From the NCBI GenBank assembly GCA_023393455.1, contig JAEWLJ010000016.1, positions 1 to 64,000 on the forward strand: a stretch of 64,000 bases of DNA, read 5' to 3'. The translations under genes and the position numbers were made by a program. Positions 7,179 through 14,856 of the stretch are shown one piece after another (the first letter of the stretch is position 1; each line of letters starts with the position of its first letter). Source of the stretch: Methanobacteriota archaeon (GTDB lineage Archaea > Halobacteriota > Methanomicrobia > Methanomicrobiales > Methanoculleaceae). Below the pieces are notes generated by a model. That model saw nothing but the letters and a program-made list of their open reading frames with translations, made no database searches and was not told the origin of the DNA.

Positions 7179-8477
7179 TCAGTCCCGTCTACGGAGCGCG
7201 ACAAAAAGCCCGAGGATCCCGAGCGCGCCTATCACGGCAAAGGGCCCCACGCCCGCCGCGGGAGCCTGGGTCGGCACGGGCGAGAGCGAGGCCGAGGCCG
7301 AGGCGGTGCTTCCGGCGCCGACCTGAACGGTGGTCGCCCAGTCGCCGTAGCCGCTGAGCGCTACCCTGACCGCGCGGGTGCCGGTGGCAACGCCGTCGAC
7401 GGTCAGCGGGGTGATGCCCTTATAGGCATTGTCGATGTAGACCTCAGCCCCCGACGGGGAGGAGGTGACCGAGATCGCGCCGGTCGTGGTCGACTGGCCG
7501 GGCTGGAGCGTCGCGGTGACGTGGCTCGTGGTCGCGGCGCTGACGCTGACCGACGTCGTGTAGTCCTGGTAGCCGGAGAGGGCTACCCTCATCGTGTGGG
7601 AGCCGACCGGGACGTTCGATATCGTGTATACTCCGGCCGCGGGTGTCTTGCCCTGGTACTTGTTGTCGAGGAAGACGTCCGCGCCTGCCGGGTAAGAGAC
7701 CACGTCGATGGCGCCGGCGGTCTCGGAGGGGATGGAGGTGAGGTGCGCGTTGACGTAACTGGTCACGCCGGGGCTCACGGTCACGGTCGACCTCCAGTCA
7801 TAGTAGTTGGCTAGATCGAGCTCGATGTTGTGTTTCGCTGCCGAGACGCTGGAGAGCGTCAGGGGTGTCCGGCCCTTGTAGACCCCGTCCATGTAGACGT
7901 ATGCACCCGATGGGCTGGAGGTGACCTTGATCGCCCCGTACTGCTCTATCGCGGTCAGAGTGAACTGGATGTTCGACTGCTGCCCAGCCCTGACCGTCAC
8001 CGTGCTCAGATCAGACCGGTAGCCCGAGCGTTCGGCTTCAACGGTGTAGGTGCCGGGGGAGAGGCTCTGAATCGTGAGCGGAGCCGTGCCCCGGTAGTTC
8101 CCGTTCAGGTAGATCGCTGCATTCGAGGGGCTCGACGTGATCTGGATCGAACCGGCGGTCTCAACCGGTTGCAGCGTCGCGTAGACGTCCCTGGTCTCGC
8201 CTGCTGCGGGACTCGACGGCAGGTTGGCGGAGTAGGCCTGGTAGCCGCTCTTCTCGACCCGGATGGTGTTGTAGGGCGCCCCGGTGGTGTAGACCGGGAC
8301 GTCGAGCGTTCCTCCGTAGGTGGTGCCCTGGTACTGCCCGTCAAAGTAGACGTTGGCACCGTCGATGTTGCAGTGGACGCGGTACCACGCCTGGTCTCCT
8401 CCCATCTGTGCGGATACGGCCGGAATGCCGGCGCAGAGAACGAGGAGCGTCATTCCTATGATAAGATTCCTCAGCAT
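7179..8477 (-). CDS. Secreted PEGA-repeat surface protein with C-terminal membrane anchor
   Basis: 432 residues. It has a signal peptide (1-23, LIIGMTLLVLCAGIPAVSAQ) and five PEGA-like repeats of about 70 residues, each with a pattern such as ITSSPSNAAIYLNGNYRG and a closing SGY motif. A Pro/Ala-rich stretch, a hydrophobic segment (FAVIGALGILGLFVAL) and an RRRD tail end the protein. PEGA repeats are beta-sandwich units of archaeal cell-surface proteins. The tail resembles a sorting or anchoring signal. GGAG sits seven bases before the ATG. The gene is monocistronic. Confidence 0.88.
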   Translation of the reverse strand: MLRNLIIGMTLLVLCAGIPAVSAQMGGDQAWYRVHCNIDGANVYFDGQYQGTTYGGTLDVPVYTTGAPYNTIRVEKSGYQAYSANLPSSPAAGETRDVYATLQPVETAGSIQITSSPSNAAIYLNGNYRGTAPLTIQSLSPGTYTVEAERSGYRSDLSTVTVRAGQQSNIQFTLTAIEQYGAIKVTSSPSGAYVYMDGVYKGRTPLTLSSVSAAKHNIELDLANYYDWRSTVTVSPGVTSYVNAHLTSIPSETAGAIDVVSYPAGADVFLDNKYQGKTPAAGVYTISNVPVGSHTMRVALSGYQDYTTSVSVSAATTSHVTATLQPGQSTTTGAISVTSSPSGAEVYIDNAYKGITPLTVDGVATGTRAVRVALSGYGDWATTVQVGAGSTASASASLSPVPTQAPAAGVGPFAVIGALGILGLFVALRRRD

Positions 8478-8701
8478 GTTCAGTCTCCAAAAGATAACGC
8501 TTGAATCTCGGTTTTTCTGGGAAATAATTATTTCTATTCGATCTGCCCCACATTCATTGCCCTAACCGGATAATAGCCAAATTACTCCCGGGATATACAA
8601 AATTTTCCTGATTACGAGATGTATTTGACAGGGGGAACCGGGTCCGGGGACGGCTTCCTCATCCACCCTTTTTATTCTGTGAGGTTCATACGGGGTACCA
8701 T
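8478..8701. promoter_or_regulatory. Divergent promoter region of PEGA and NIF3 genes
   Basis: The 224-base spacer between divergent genes is AT-rich. CTTTTTATTC around 8666-8675 lies 26-30 bases before the NIF3 ATG and is its likely TATA box. The PEGA TATA box is probably within the AT-rich 8519-8535 stretch. Confidence 0.4.
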
Positions 8702-9412
8702 ATGGATGTCGGGAGGTTTATCGCCGCGCTGGAGCAGGTCGCTCCGCCTGAACTGGCCGAAGAATATGACGCAGGGAGGATCGGTCTCGTCGTCGAGGGA
8801 AAAGACGAGATCGAGACCGTCTGCTCTGCGCTCGACGCCACACAGGGGGTGGTGGAGGCTGCAGTCCGTGCCGGCGCGGATATGCTGGTCGTCCATCATA
8901 CGCCCATCTGGAACCCGATCACGGCGGTCCGGGGCCCGATCTCGCGCTTGCTCCGGGCCGTCCTCTCCGCCGATATGAACCTCTACGTGATGCACACGAA
9001 CTTCGACTGTGCGGAGGGCGGCGTCAACGACATCCTGGCGGCGAAACTCGGCCTTCTCCGGTGCGAACGGATGACCGCCGGCCTCGTCGGCGACTGTTCC
9101 CTCGACGTCGGAGAGATCACCCGCCGCCTCCCTGGCGGAGGAATCCGGGTCTACGGCGAGGTGGGAACGATCCGACGCCTCGCCGTCGTGGGCGGAAGCG
9201 GGTTTGACCCCGACCTGATCGGGGAAGCCGTCGACCTCGGTGCGGAGGCGTTCCTCTCGGCGGAACTGAAGCACAGCGTAGCCCGTGCATCGCCCATTCC
9301 CTGCCTCGAAGCCACCCATTACGCGCTCGAGGCCCCGGCCATGGAGGCTCTCGCGTCCCGCATGGGGTGGCATTATATCCCTGATCCGCCACACGTAGTG
9401 GTAGTTCCATGA
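8702..9412 (+). CDS. NIF3/DUF34 dinuclear-metal protein
   Basis: 236 residues. Metal-ligand motifs of the NIF3 (YbgI/DUF34) family are present: VVHHTPIW (about 63), MHTNFDCAEGGVND (about 96), and near the C terminus ELKHSVA and EATHYALE. The family forms hexameric rings with two metal ions per subunit; GTP cyclohydrolase-like or cofactor roles have been proposed, with none settled. Transcription is probably leaderless. Its stop overlaps the start of the SWIM gene (ATGA). Confidence 0.88.
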   Translation: MDVGRFIAALEQVAPPELAEEYDAGRIGLVVEGKDEIETVCSALDATQGVVEAAVRAGADMLVVHHTPIWNPITAVRGPISRLLRAVLSADMNLYVMHTNFDCAEGGVNDILAAKLGLLRCERMTAGLVGDCSLDVGEITRRLPGGGIRVYGEVGTIRRLAVVGGSGFDPDLIGEAVDLGAEAFLSAELKHSVARASPIPCLEATHYALEAPAMEALASRMGWHYIPDPPHVVVVP

Positions 9413-9726
9413 GGGGTCTGTGGCAGAAGATGGAGCATGACCGGGCGTTGACGCCGGAGTTCCGCACCTGCATCGAGCGCGTCTACGGCGAGCGAGGGAG
9501 AAAGGCGCTCGAGGCCGTCGACGCAGGGCAGGTGAAGCGTTACCTGGATTTCTTCGTCGTGGTGGGCCGGAGCAGCGAGTATATCATCGAAGGAGACTTC
9601 TGCACCTGCAGCGATTTCCTCTTCCGGGGGCGCGAGTGCTGGCATATTCTTGCGGTTCGCATCGCCGAGAGAACAGGATTATATGAATCCTACGACCTCT
9701 GGTATCAGGATACATGGAAAGTATGA
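9409..9726 (+). CDS. SWIM zinc-finger protein
   Basis: 105 residues. A single SWIM motif is visible as CTCSDFLFRGRECWH (C-x-C-x(n)-C-x-H, about residues 65-79), preceded by a strand-rich part (YLDFFVVVGRSSEYIIEGDF). SWIM domains bind zinc and mediate DNA or protein contacts; small archaeal versions have no firm role. It is stop-start coupled to the NIF3 gene. Confidence 0.8.
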   Translation: MRGLWQKMEHDRALTPEFRTCIERVYGERGRKALEAVDAGQVKRYLDFFVVVGRSSEYIIEGDFCTCSDFLFRGRECWHILAVRIAERTGLYESYDLWYQDTWKV

Positions 9727-9786
9727 ATATCCTGCACAAACAACTATATTCGGCACAACCCAACAGAGTTATGCTGCGTGATTTTT

Positions 9787-12534
9787 ATGCTCGAGGATGA
9801 ATATACGCTCGATTATTTCAGGTCAGAAGGGTTTGAGCGGAAGGTCTGCAAGAGTTGCGGGTCGGCCTTCTGGACCCGGGACCCCGAACAGGAGTTCTGC
9901 GGCGACGCCCCGTGCGTGACGTACAACTTCATCGGCAACCCGGTCTTCAAGCCCCATACTGTTGATGAGATGCGGGAGGCGTTCCTCTCGTTCTTCGAGC
10001 GGCACGGTCATACACGCCTCGAACGATATCCAGTCGCCGCCCGGTGGAGAGACGATATCTACCTCACCATCGCGTCTATCGCCGATTTTCAACCGTTCGT
10101 CACGAGTGGCGTCGTTCCCCCGCCGGCGAACCCGCTGACCATCTCCCAGCCCTGTATCCGCTTGAACGACCTCGACTCGGTCGGGAGATCCGGGCGCCAC
10201 CTGACGCTCTTTGAGATGATGGCACACCACGCCTTCAACACCCCGGAGGAGCAGATCTACTGGAAGGACGAGACGGTCGCTCTTTGCGACGAGTTCATCG
10301 CGTCCATCGGCGGCGATCCCACTGGTGTCAGCTACAAGGAGCACCCCTGGTACGGCGGCGGGAACGCCGGGGCGTCCGTCGAGGTGCTGATCGGTGGTCT
10401 TGAGGTCGCGACGCTGGTCTTCATGAATCTCGGGCGGCAGAAGACCGATCAGCCGCCCGTCGACGTGAACGGGGTGACTTACTACCCGATGCGGCTGAAC
10501 ATCGTGGACACCGGCTACGGCCTTGAGCGGTTCGTCTGGGCCTCGAAGGGTTCGCCGACGATCTACGATGCGGTTTTCCCGGAGATGGTGAGCCGCCTGA
10601 CGCGTTCGTCTCACCTCGAGAACCTCCTCGACAGCCCGGAGTTCACGAAGATCATGGGGCTCAGCGCCCGGTTCGCGGGGGTGATGGACATCTCCGGGAC
10701 GAACCTCCATAACCTCCGGAGGAAGGTCGCCGAGGCTATCGACGTCCCCGTCGACCGGCTCGAGCGGATCGTCGTTCCGATCGAGAAGGTATACTCGATC
10801 GCCGACCACACCCGCTGTCTCGCCTACATGCTCGGGGACTGTATCGTCCCCTCGAACGTCCGTGAGGGCTACCTCGCACGGCTTGTACTTCGCCGGACGC
10901 TCCGGATGATGAACGACCTCTCGATGGACGAGGAACTCGCCGACCTCGTGGAGGCGCAGATGCAGGCCGTGGGGATCGAGACCTTCGGGCAGGAGGTTGA
11001 TAGGGTCCGGGAGATCGTGGAGAACGAGGAGGCGAGATATGCAAGCACGCTCGAGCGCGGGACAAGGATTGTCCAGAAGATCGCCCGGAACTATAGGGCA
11101 AAGAGTTCCCGGGTTCCCCTCGAAGAGGTGATCACCCTCTACGACTCACATGGTCTCCCGCCTGAGATGGTGAAGGAGGTCGCTGCCGCCGAGGGCGCCG
11201 TCGTGGAGATCCCCGACAACTTCTACTCGCTGATCGCCGATACACACTCGGAGGCGCAGAAGGAGGCGAAGGGAGAAGACCCGCTCGATGCCTACCGCGA
11301 ACGTGCGGTCTCCCTCCCCCCGACGAAGAAACTCTACTATGAACTGCCCTGCGAGGTTGAGTTCGAGGCGATGGTGCTGGATTACTTCGACGGGACGGTG
11401 GTGCTCGACCAGACGCTCTTCTATCCCGAGGGAGGAGGCCAGCCGTCCGACACCGGCACCCTGGTGGCGTCCGAGAGCATGGTGCGGGTGGAAGAGGCCG
11501 TGAAACTCGGCGAGGTGATCCTCCACCGGGTCACCGGAGGCCCCCTGAAGCGCGGCGAACGGGTGAAGGGTATGGTGGACGAGGAACGCCGGCGGTCGCT
11601 GATGCGTCACCACACGGCGACCCACGTTCTCCTGCACGCCGCAAAAGAGGTGCTCGGCGTCCATGTGCACCAGGCGGGCGCCCAGAAAGGAAGCGAGGTG
11701 TCCCGCCTGGACGTCCGGCACTACAAGCATATCACGCCTGAAGAGCTCAAGCGGATCGAGATCGAAGCGAACCGACTGGTCATGGCCGATACACCGGTCT
11801 ACGTCCACCTTGAGGAGCGGACGAAGGCCGAGCAGAAGTACGGGTTCGGCCTCTACCAGGGCGGCGTCCCGCCGGGTCGTGAGATCAGGACGGTGCAGGT
11901 CGGTGCCGATGTCCAGGCGTGTGCGGGAACACACGTCCGGGCAACCGGCGAGATCGGGCCGATCCGGGTCCTCGGCGTCGAGCATATCCAGGACGGCGTC
12001 GAGCGACTGGTCTTTGCGGCCGGTGTCGCCGCCGTGTATGCCATGCAGCACCAGGCCGATCTCCTCCAGGAGTCTGCCGACGTGGTGAGCGTCCAGCCCG
12101 AGAACCTGCCGGCAACGACGGCGCGGTTCTTCTCGGAATGGAAGGAACAGAAGAAGGAGATCGAACGTCTCCAGAAGAAAGTGGTCGACCTCGAGATGCA
12201 GAACCTCGACGGCGAGGTGGTTGACGGGGTCCGGGTCGTCGTCAGAACGCTCGATGCAACCCACAAGGAGCTCGTCGCACTCGCCACGACTGTCGCTGAA
12301 GAGGGCGGCGTGGCGCTCTTTGCGTCGGGAGACGGAACGGTGAAAGTAGTAGCGACGTCGGGCGCCCCGGCGGTGAACGCCGTCGATATCGTGCGGGAGG
12401 TCTGCGGCATCCTCGGCGGGAAGGGCGGCGGCAAGCCGAACCTTGCACAGGGCGCGGGCACGGACGCCTCCCGGCTCGAGGAGGCGCTCGAGTACGGGCG
12501 CAACCAGATCATTGAAGCACTCCATGGCGAATGA
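9787..12534 (+). CDS. alaS: Alanyl-tRNA synthetase, archaeal type
   Basis: 915 residues. The N-terminal archaeal zinc element (CKSCGSAFWTRDPEQEFCG) precedes the class II catalytic core with FVTSGVVPPPANPL and RLNDLDSVGRSGRHLTLFEM. The editing domain has HHTATHVLLH (about 615) and CAGTHV (about 710). A coiled coil (EWKEQKKEIERLQKKV) and the DHHA1/C-Ala domain (GGKGGGKPNLAQGAG) close the protein. It charges tRNA-Ala and removes mis-attached Ser/Gly. ATG 9787 is preferred to GTG 9778 from the family N terminus. A TATA-like ACTATATTC lies near 9746-9754. Confidence 0.97.
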   Translation: MLEDEYTLDYFRSEGFERKVCKSCGSAFWTRDPEQEFCGDAPCVTYNFIGNPVFKPHTVDEMREAFLSFFERHGHTRLERYPVAARWRDDIYLTIASIADFQPFVTSGVVPPPANPLTISQPCIRLNDLDSVGRSGRHLTLFEMMAHHAFNTPEEQIYWKDETVALCDEFIASIGGDPTGVSYKEHPWYGGGNAGASVEVLIGGLEVATLVFMNLGRQKTDQPPVDVNGVTYYPMRLNIVDTGYGLERFVWASKGSPTIYDAVFPEMVSRLTRSSHLENLLDSPEFTKIMGLSARFAGVMDISGTNLHNLRRKVAEAIDVPVDRLERIVVPIEKVYSIADHTRCLAYMLGDCIVPSNVREGYLARLVLRRTLRMMNDLSMDEELADLVEAQMQAVGIETFGQEVDRVREIVENEEARYASTLERGTRIVQKIARNYRAKSSRVPLEEVITLYDSHGLPPEMVKEVAAAEGAVVEIPDNFYSLIADTHSEAQKEAKGEDPLDAYRERAVSLPPTKKLYYELPCEVEFEAMVLDYFDGTVVLDQTLFYPEGGGQPSDTGTLVASESMVRVEEAVKLGEVILHRVTGGPLKRGERVKGMVDEERRRSLMRHHTATHVLLHAAKEVLGVHVHQAGAQKGSEVSRLDVRHYKHITPEELKRIEIEANRLVMADTPVYVHLEERTKAEQKYGFGLYQGGVPPGREIRTVQVGADVQACAGTHVRATGEIGPIRVLGVEHIQDGVERLVFAAGVAAVYAMQHQADLLQESADVVSVQPENLPATTARFFSEWKEQKKEIERLQKKVVDLEMQNLDGEVVDGVRVVVRTLDATHKELVALATTVAEEGGVALFASGDGTVKVVATSGAPAVNAVDIVREVCGILGGKGGGKPNLAQGAGTDASRLEEALEYGRNQIIEALHGE

Positions 12535-13156
12535 TGTCGTAGTTATCCAGCCGGGCGATGAGCAGGCACAGAAGATCGCCCGGGCGATGGCGAGCCAGAC
12601 GGCAAACGCGGTCATCCAGGCTTTCGGCAGCGGGCCGCTGACGTCCTCGGAGGTTGCCCGGCGGATGAAGATCCCCATCACCACCGCTTCGTACCACATC
12701 GATAACCTTCTTGCCGCCGGACTTCTCGAGGTTATGGAGACCCGCTGGAGCGAGAAGGGCCGCGAGGTGAAGGTCTACGGGCTTGCGAACCAGGTCTTCA
12801 TCATCGCGCCGCCGGTGAGCGACCTCCGGTCGGTGCTGAAGAAATACACGACGCTCTTCGGGATCGTCGTCCTCGCAAGCATCGGGCTCTGGTCAATCCT
12901 CCCGGCGATGCTGCCGTTCGACGGCGTTACGCCTGTCTCAAGGTCGGTGACCGGCAACGGGGATAACTACCCCGGGGAGGAGGTCTCGACGCTCCAGTCT
13001 CCCGTTCCCGATGCCGCCGGGGCGCTGCCGGTTCACGATCTCGTGATGGGCTTCTTCTTCGGCGCCTGTGCGGTGCTGCTCGCGCTCTTCATCTACGAGG
13101 TCTACTACTGGTGGCGCACATCTCCGCGCCACCGGATGGATGAAGAGCGGGAATAA
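12524..13156 (+). CDS. Winged-helix protein with two membrane segments (ArsR-like)
   Basis: 210 residues. An N-terminal helix-turn-helix (about 20-85, PLTSSEVARRMKIPITTASY with HIDNLLAAGLLEV) is followed by two hydrophobic segments: about 107-125 (LFGIVVLASIGLWSILPAML) and about 168-190 (MGFFFGACAVLLALFIYEVYY). A polar loop of about 40 residues lies between them. The design suggests a DNA-binding domain held at the membrane that senses something through the loop; this is inference. The ATG lies inside the end of alaS (11-base overlap), so it is translated from the alaS mRNA. Confidence 0.8.
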   Translation: MANDVVVIQPGDEQAQKIARAMASQTANAVIQAFGSGPLTSSEVARRMKIPITTASYHIDNLLAAGLLEVMETRWSEKGREVKVYGLANQVFIIAPPVSDLRSVLKKYTTLFGIVVLASIGLWSILPAMLPFDGVTPVSRSVTGNGDNYPGEEVSTLQSPVPDAAGALPVHDLVMGFFFGACAVLLALFIYEVYYWWRTSPRHRMDEERE

Positions 13157-13189
13157 AAAAGGTCCGGGGTAAGAGGTTTTCCGGGGTCT

Positions 13190-13318
13190 TTACCGCTGCC
13201 CTCCTGCAACTCCTGCCTGTGGTTGTTTTCCCGTTCCTGCTTCTACTTTTGCCCCGCACCGGGGACACCGCGTCTTCTTCGGGTTGATCTCCGCTCCACA
13301 GCTGTAGCATTTCGACAT
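13190..13318 (-). CDS. Mini zinc-ribbon protein
   Basis: 42 residues: MSKCYSCGAEINPKKTRCPR then CGAKVEAGTGKQ and a Gly/Gln/Ala-rich tail. Two CxxC knuckles (Cys 4/7 and 18/21) form a rubredoxin- or ribbon-type zinc site. GGTGAT lies five bases before the ATG, and a TATA-like CCTTATAGGA lies near 13358-13368. Short zinc ribbons of this kind are common in methanogens; the function is unknown. Confidence 0.75.
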   Translation of the reverse strand: MSKCYSCGAEINPKKTRCPRCGAKVEAGTGKQPQAGVAGGQR

Positions 13319-13369
13319 GGTATATCACCACATTGTGCCTGATTGGGCCCTGATCCTATAAGGCTATCT

Positions 13370-13654
13370 TCATGGTAGTTTCGGCCGTAATCTGCGCTCC
13401 AGGGCGAAAACGCCCTGGAATGTGGCTATGATCTGGTTTACGGCAATCTCCTGGCGCTCATGCGCTTGTACGTACAGCCGGCAGGTCTCCGGCCGCATCC
13501 GGCACCCCCGGAGAGAGATCTCGCTCAGGGAGCGGGCGAAGGTCCCGATCCCGCCCTCTTTCGTATGATCTGCGTGCCGCACTCCGGCGTTATCCCGGTT
13601 ATTCCCGGTGATATCCTCAAAGATGGAATTTGTAGGATTTTTTGCGTCCGACAT
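13370..13654 (-). CDS. Hypothetical protein, possible small gene
   Basis: 94 residues from ATG 13654 (MSDAKNPTNSIFEDITGNNR). Codons end mostly in G or C in this frame (GAG ATC, CGG, CTG), as in proven neighbours. The C-terminal half (AVNQIIATFQGVFALERRL) looks amphipathic. No family is recognised and no strong ribosome site is seen. It is divergent from the UPF0316 gene and shares the AT-rich promoter zone 13655-13703. It could be spurious. Confidence 0.45.
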   Translation of the reverse strand: MSDAKNPTNSIFEDITGNNRDNAGVRHADHTKEGGIGTFARSLSEISLRGCRMRPETCRLYVQAHERQEIAVNQIIATFQGVFALERRLRPKLP

Positions 13655-13703
13655 ATATTTCAATATGGATAATAATATATCGCCCGCTCGTCAACCATAA
13701 TCC

Positions 13704-14303
13704 ATGCTCGGTGCCGTCCCTGGTATCGACCCGGAGTTATTCTCCCTGGTCGTCGTCCCGGTCTTCATCTTCCTCGCACGTATCTGCGACGTCACCATCG
13801 GGACGATGCGGATCATCTTCGTCTCCCGCGGGATGAAACTTGTCGCCCCCATCCTCGGGTTCGTCGAGGTCTTCATCTGGATCATTGCTGTCGGCCAGAT
13901 ATTTCAGAACCTCACGAACCCTCTCAACTACTTCGCCTACGCAGCCGGGTTCGCCACCGGGAACTACATCGGAATGCTTGTCGAGGAGCGGCTGGCGATG
14001 GGGCTCGCGCTCATCCGGATCATCACCCAGCGCGACGCGACGAACCTCATCGACTACCTCCGCGCGGCAGGCTATGGGGTGACCGTCCTCGATGCCCAGG
14101 GGAAGGTGGGGCCGGGCAAGGTCATCTTCTCGGTGGTCAAGCGCAAAAACATGCGCGACGTGGAGGACGCCATCCATGAGTTCAACCCGAAGGCTTTCTA
14201 CTCTATCGAGGACATCCGGCGGGCGGCGGAGGGGACGTTTCCGGCAACCATGCCGGGCCCGACACCGTTCTCCTTTGGAAGGGTCATCCGGAGGGGGAAG
14301 TGA
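13704..14303 (+). CDS. UPF0316 / DUF2179 membrane protein
   Basis: 199 residues. Three N-terminal membrane segments (about 12-30, 47-68, 78-98) contain the signature FLARICDVTIGTMRIIFVSRG. A cytoplasmic DUF2179-like domain (about 105-170, AAGYGVTVLDAQGKVGPGKVIF) follows. UPF0316 proteins occur in many archaea and Gram-positive bacteria; transport or signalling roles are unproven. An AT-rich stretch (AATAATATATCG, about 13672-13683) supplies the TATA box about 25 bases upstream. Confidence 0.88.
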   Translation: MLGAVPGIDPELFSLVVVPVFIFLARICDVTIGTMRIIFVSRGMKLVAPILGFVEVFIWIIAVGQIFQNLTNPLNYFAYAAGFATGNYIGMLVEERLAMGLALIRIITQRDATNLIDYLRAAGYGVTVLDAQGKVGPGKVIFSVVKRKNMRDVEDAIHEFNPKAFYSIEDIRRAAEGTFPATMPGPTPFSFGRVIRRGK

Positions 14304-14684
14304 CCCCGGTGTGGGTTATCCGGGTGCTGCAGGACTGTTTCCCATCCCTGTTTTCCCATTGCCCATGAGGCGGCGCTGATGTCTCACGCGACGCCGCGAA
14401 GGGGAGTTGTACGGCCTTGTTGAAACCCCCTTGTTTGCTCCAGATGGCTGCAGTAAGGGGTAACTTAGAGGCACGGCTTTCCACCGGGTACGCACCTGGC
14501 GGTGTTCGAAGGACGCTCCCTGAGGAGCATCCTATTGCGCACTTGCGGTGCTCATGCGCCCGCCCTAGCGGCCGGTCACATTCCGTCTATCGCCAGTCCT
14601 CCAAGACCTTCGGTCTTCTCCTGCTTCGGTTCTTCGCACCTCATGGTGTTCACGCTCCTATCCTCTGGCTAGTCGCGTAACGAA
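14304..14684. other. Gene-free structured spacer
   Basis: This stretch has no convincing protein in any frame. It contains several short hairpins: GCGGCG/CGCCGC near 14371-14398, CCCCTT/AAGGGG near 14427-14460 and AAGACC-TTC-GGTCTT near 14608-14622. Open frames across it are low-complexity Ser/Arg/Pro text. It may be a decayed element or an uncharacterised RNA locus; the sequence alone does not decide. It runs directly into the repeat at 14685. Confidence 0.4.
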
Positions 14685-14829
14685 CCATCGCAATCGCCAC
14701 GCACTGCCCGCCCCCCTGGGGGCGGGAGGAGCGCGAAGCGCGGGTGGTGGGGGTTACAGGGATCCATTACGACGTGGAGACAGGGGAGAGGGACACCCCC
14801 TCCTGGTAACAGCGTTTTGGGATAACTTC
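14685..14829 (+). repeat. Dispersed multi-hairpin intergenic repeat, full copy
   Basis: About 145 bases with three GC-rich hairpins in a row: CCGCCCCC-TGG-GGGCGGG, GCGCGAAGCGC, and GAGGGACACCCCCTC. It is then followed by GGTAACAGCGTTTTGGGA. The right end matches positions 1-49. The left two-thirds match the reverse complement of 54450-54582, including GCACTGCCC, the GGGTGG stretch and GAGACAGGGGAG. It lies between convergent genes. Confidence 0.7.
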
Positions 14830-14856
14830 TAATATTCGGCTCCGATGAGAGAGGTT

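Noticed and set aside
11146..12699. Long minus-strand open frame opposite alaS
   Set aside because: Codon pattern is the shadow of alaS; the GC-rich third position of the real gene keeps the antisense frame open.
14417..14680. Plus-strand frame of 87 residues in the gene-free spacer
   Set aside because: Low-complexity Ser/Arg/Pro text, no ribosome site, and it spans hairpin-forming DNA.
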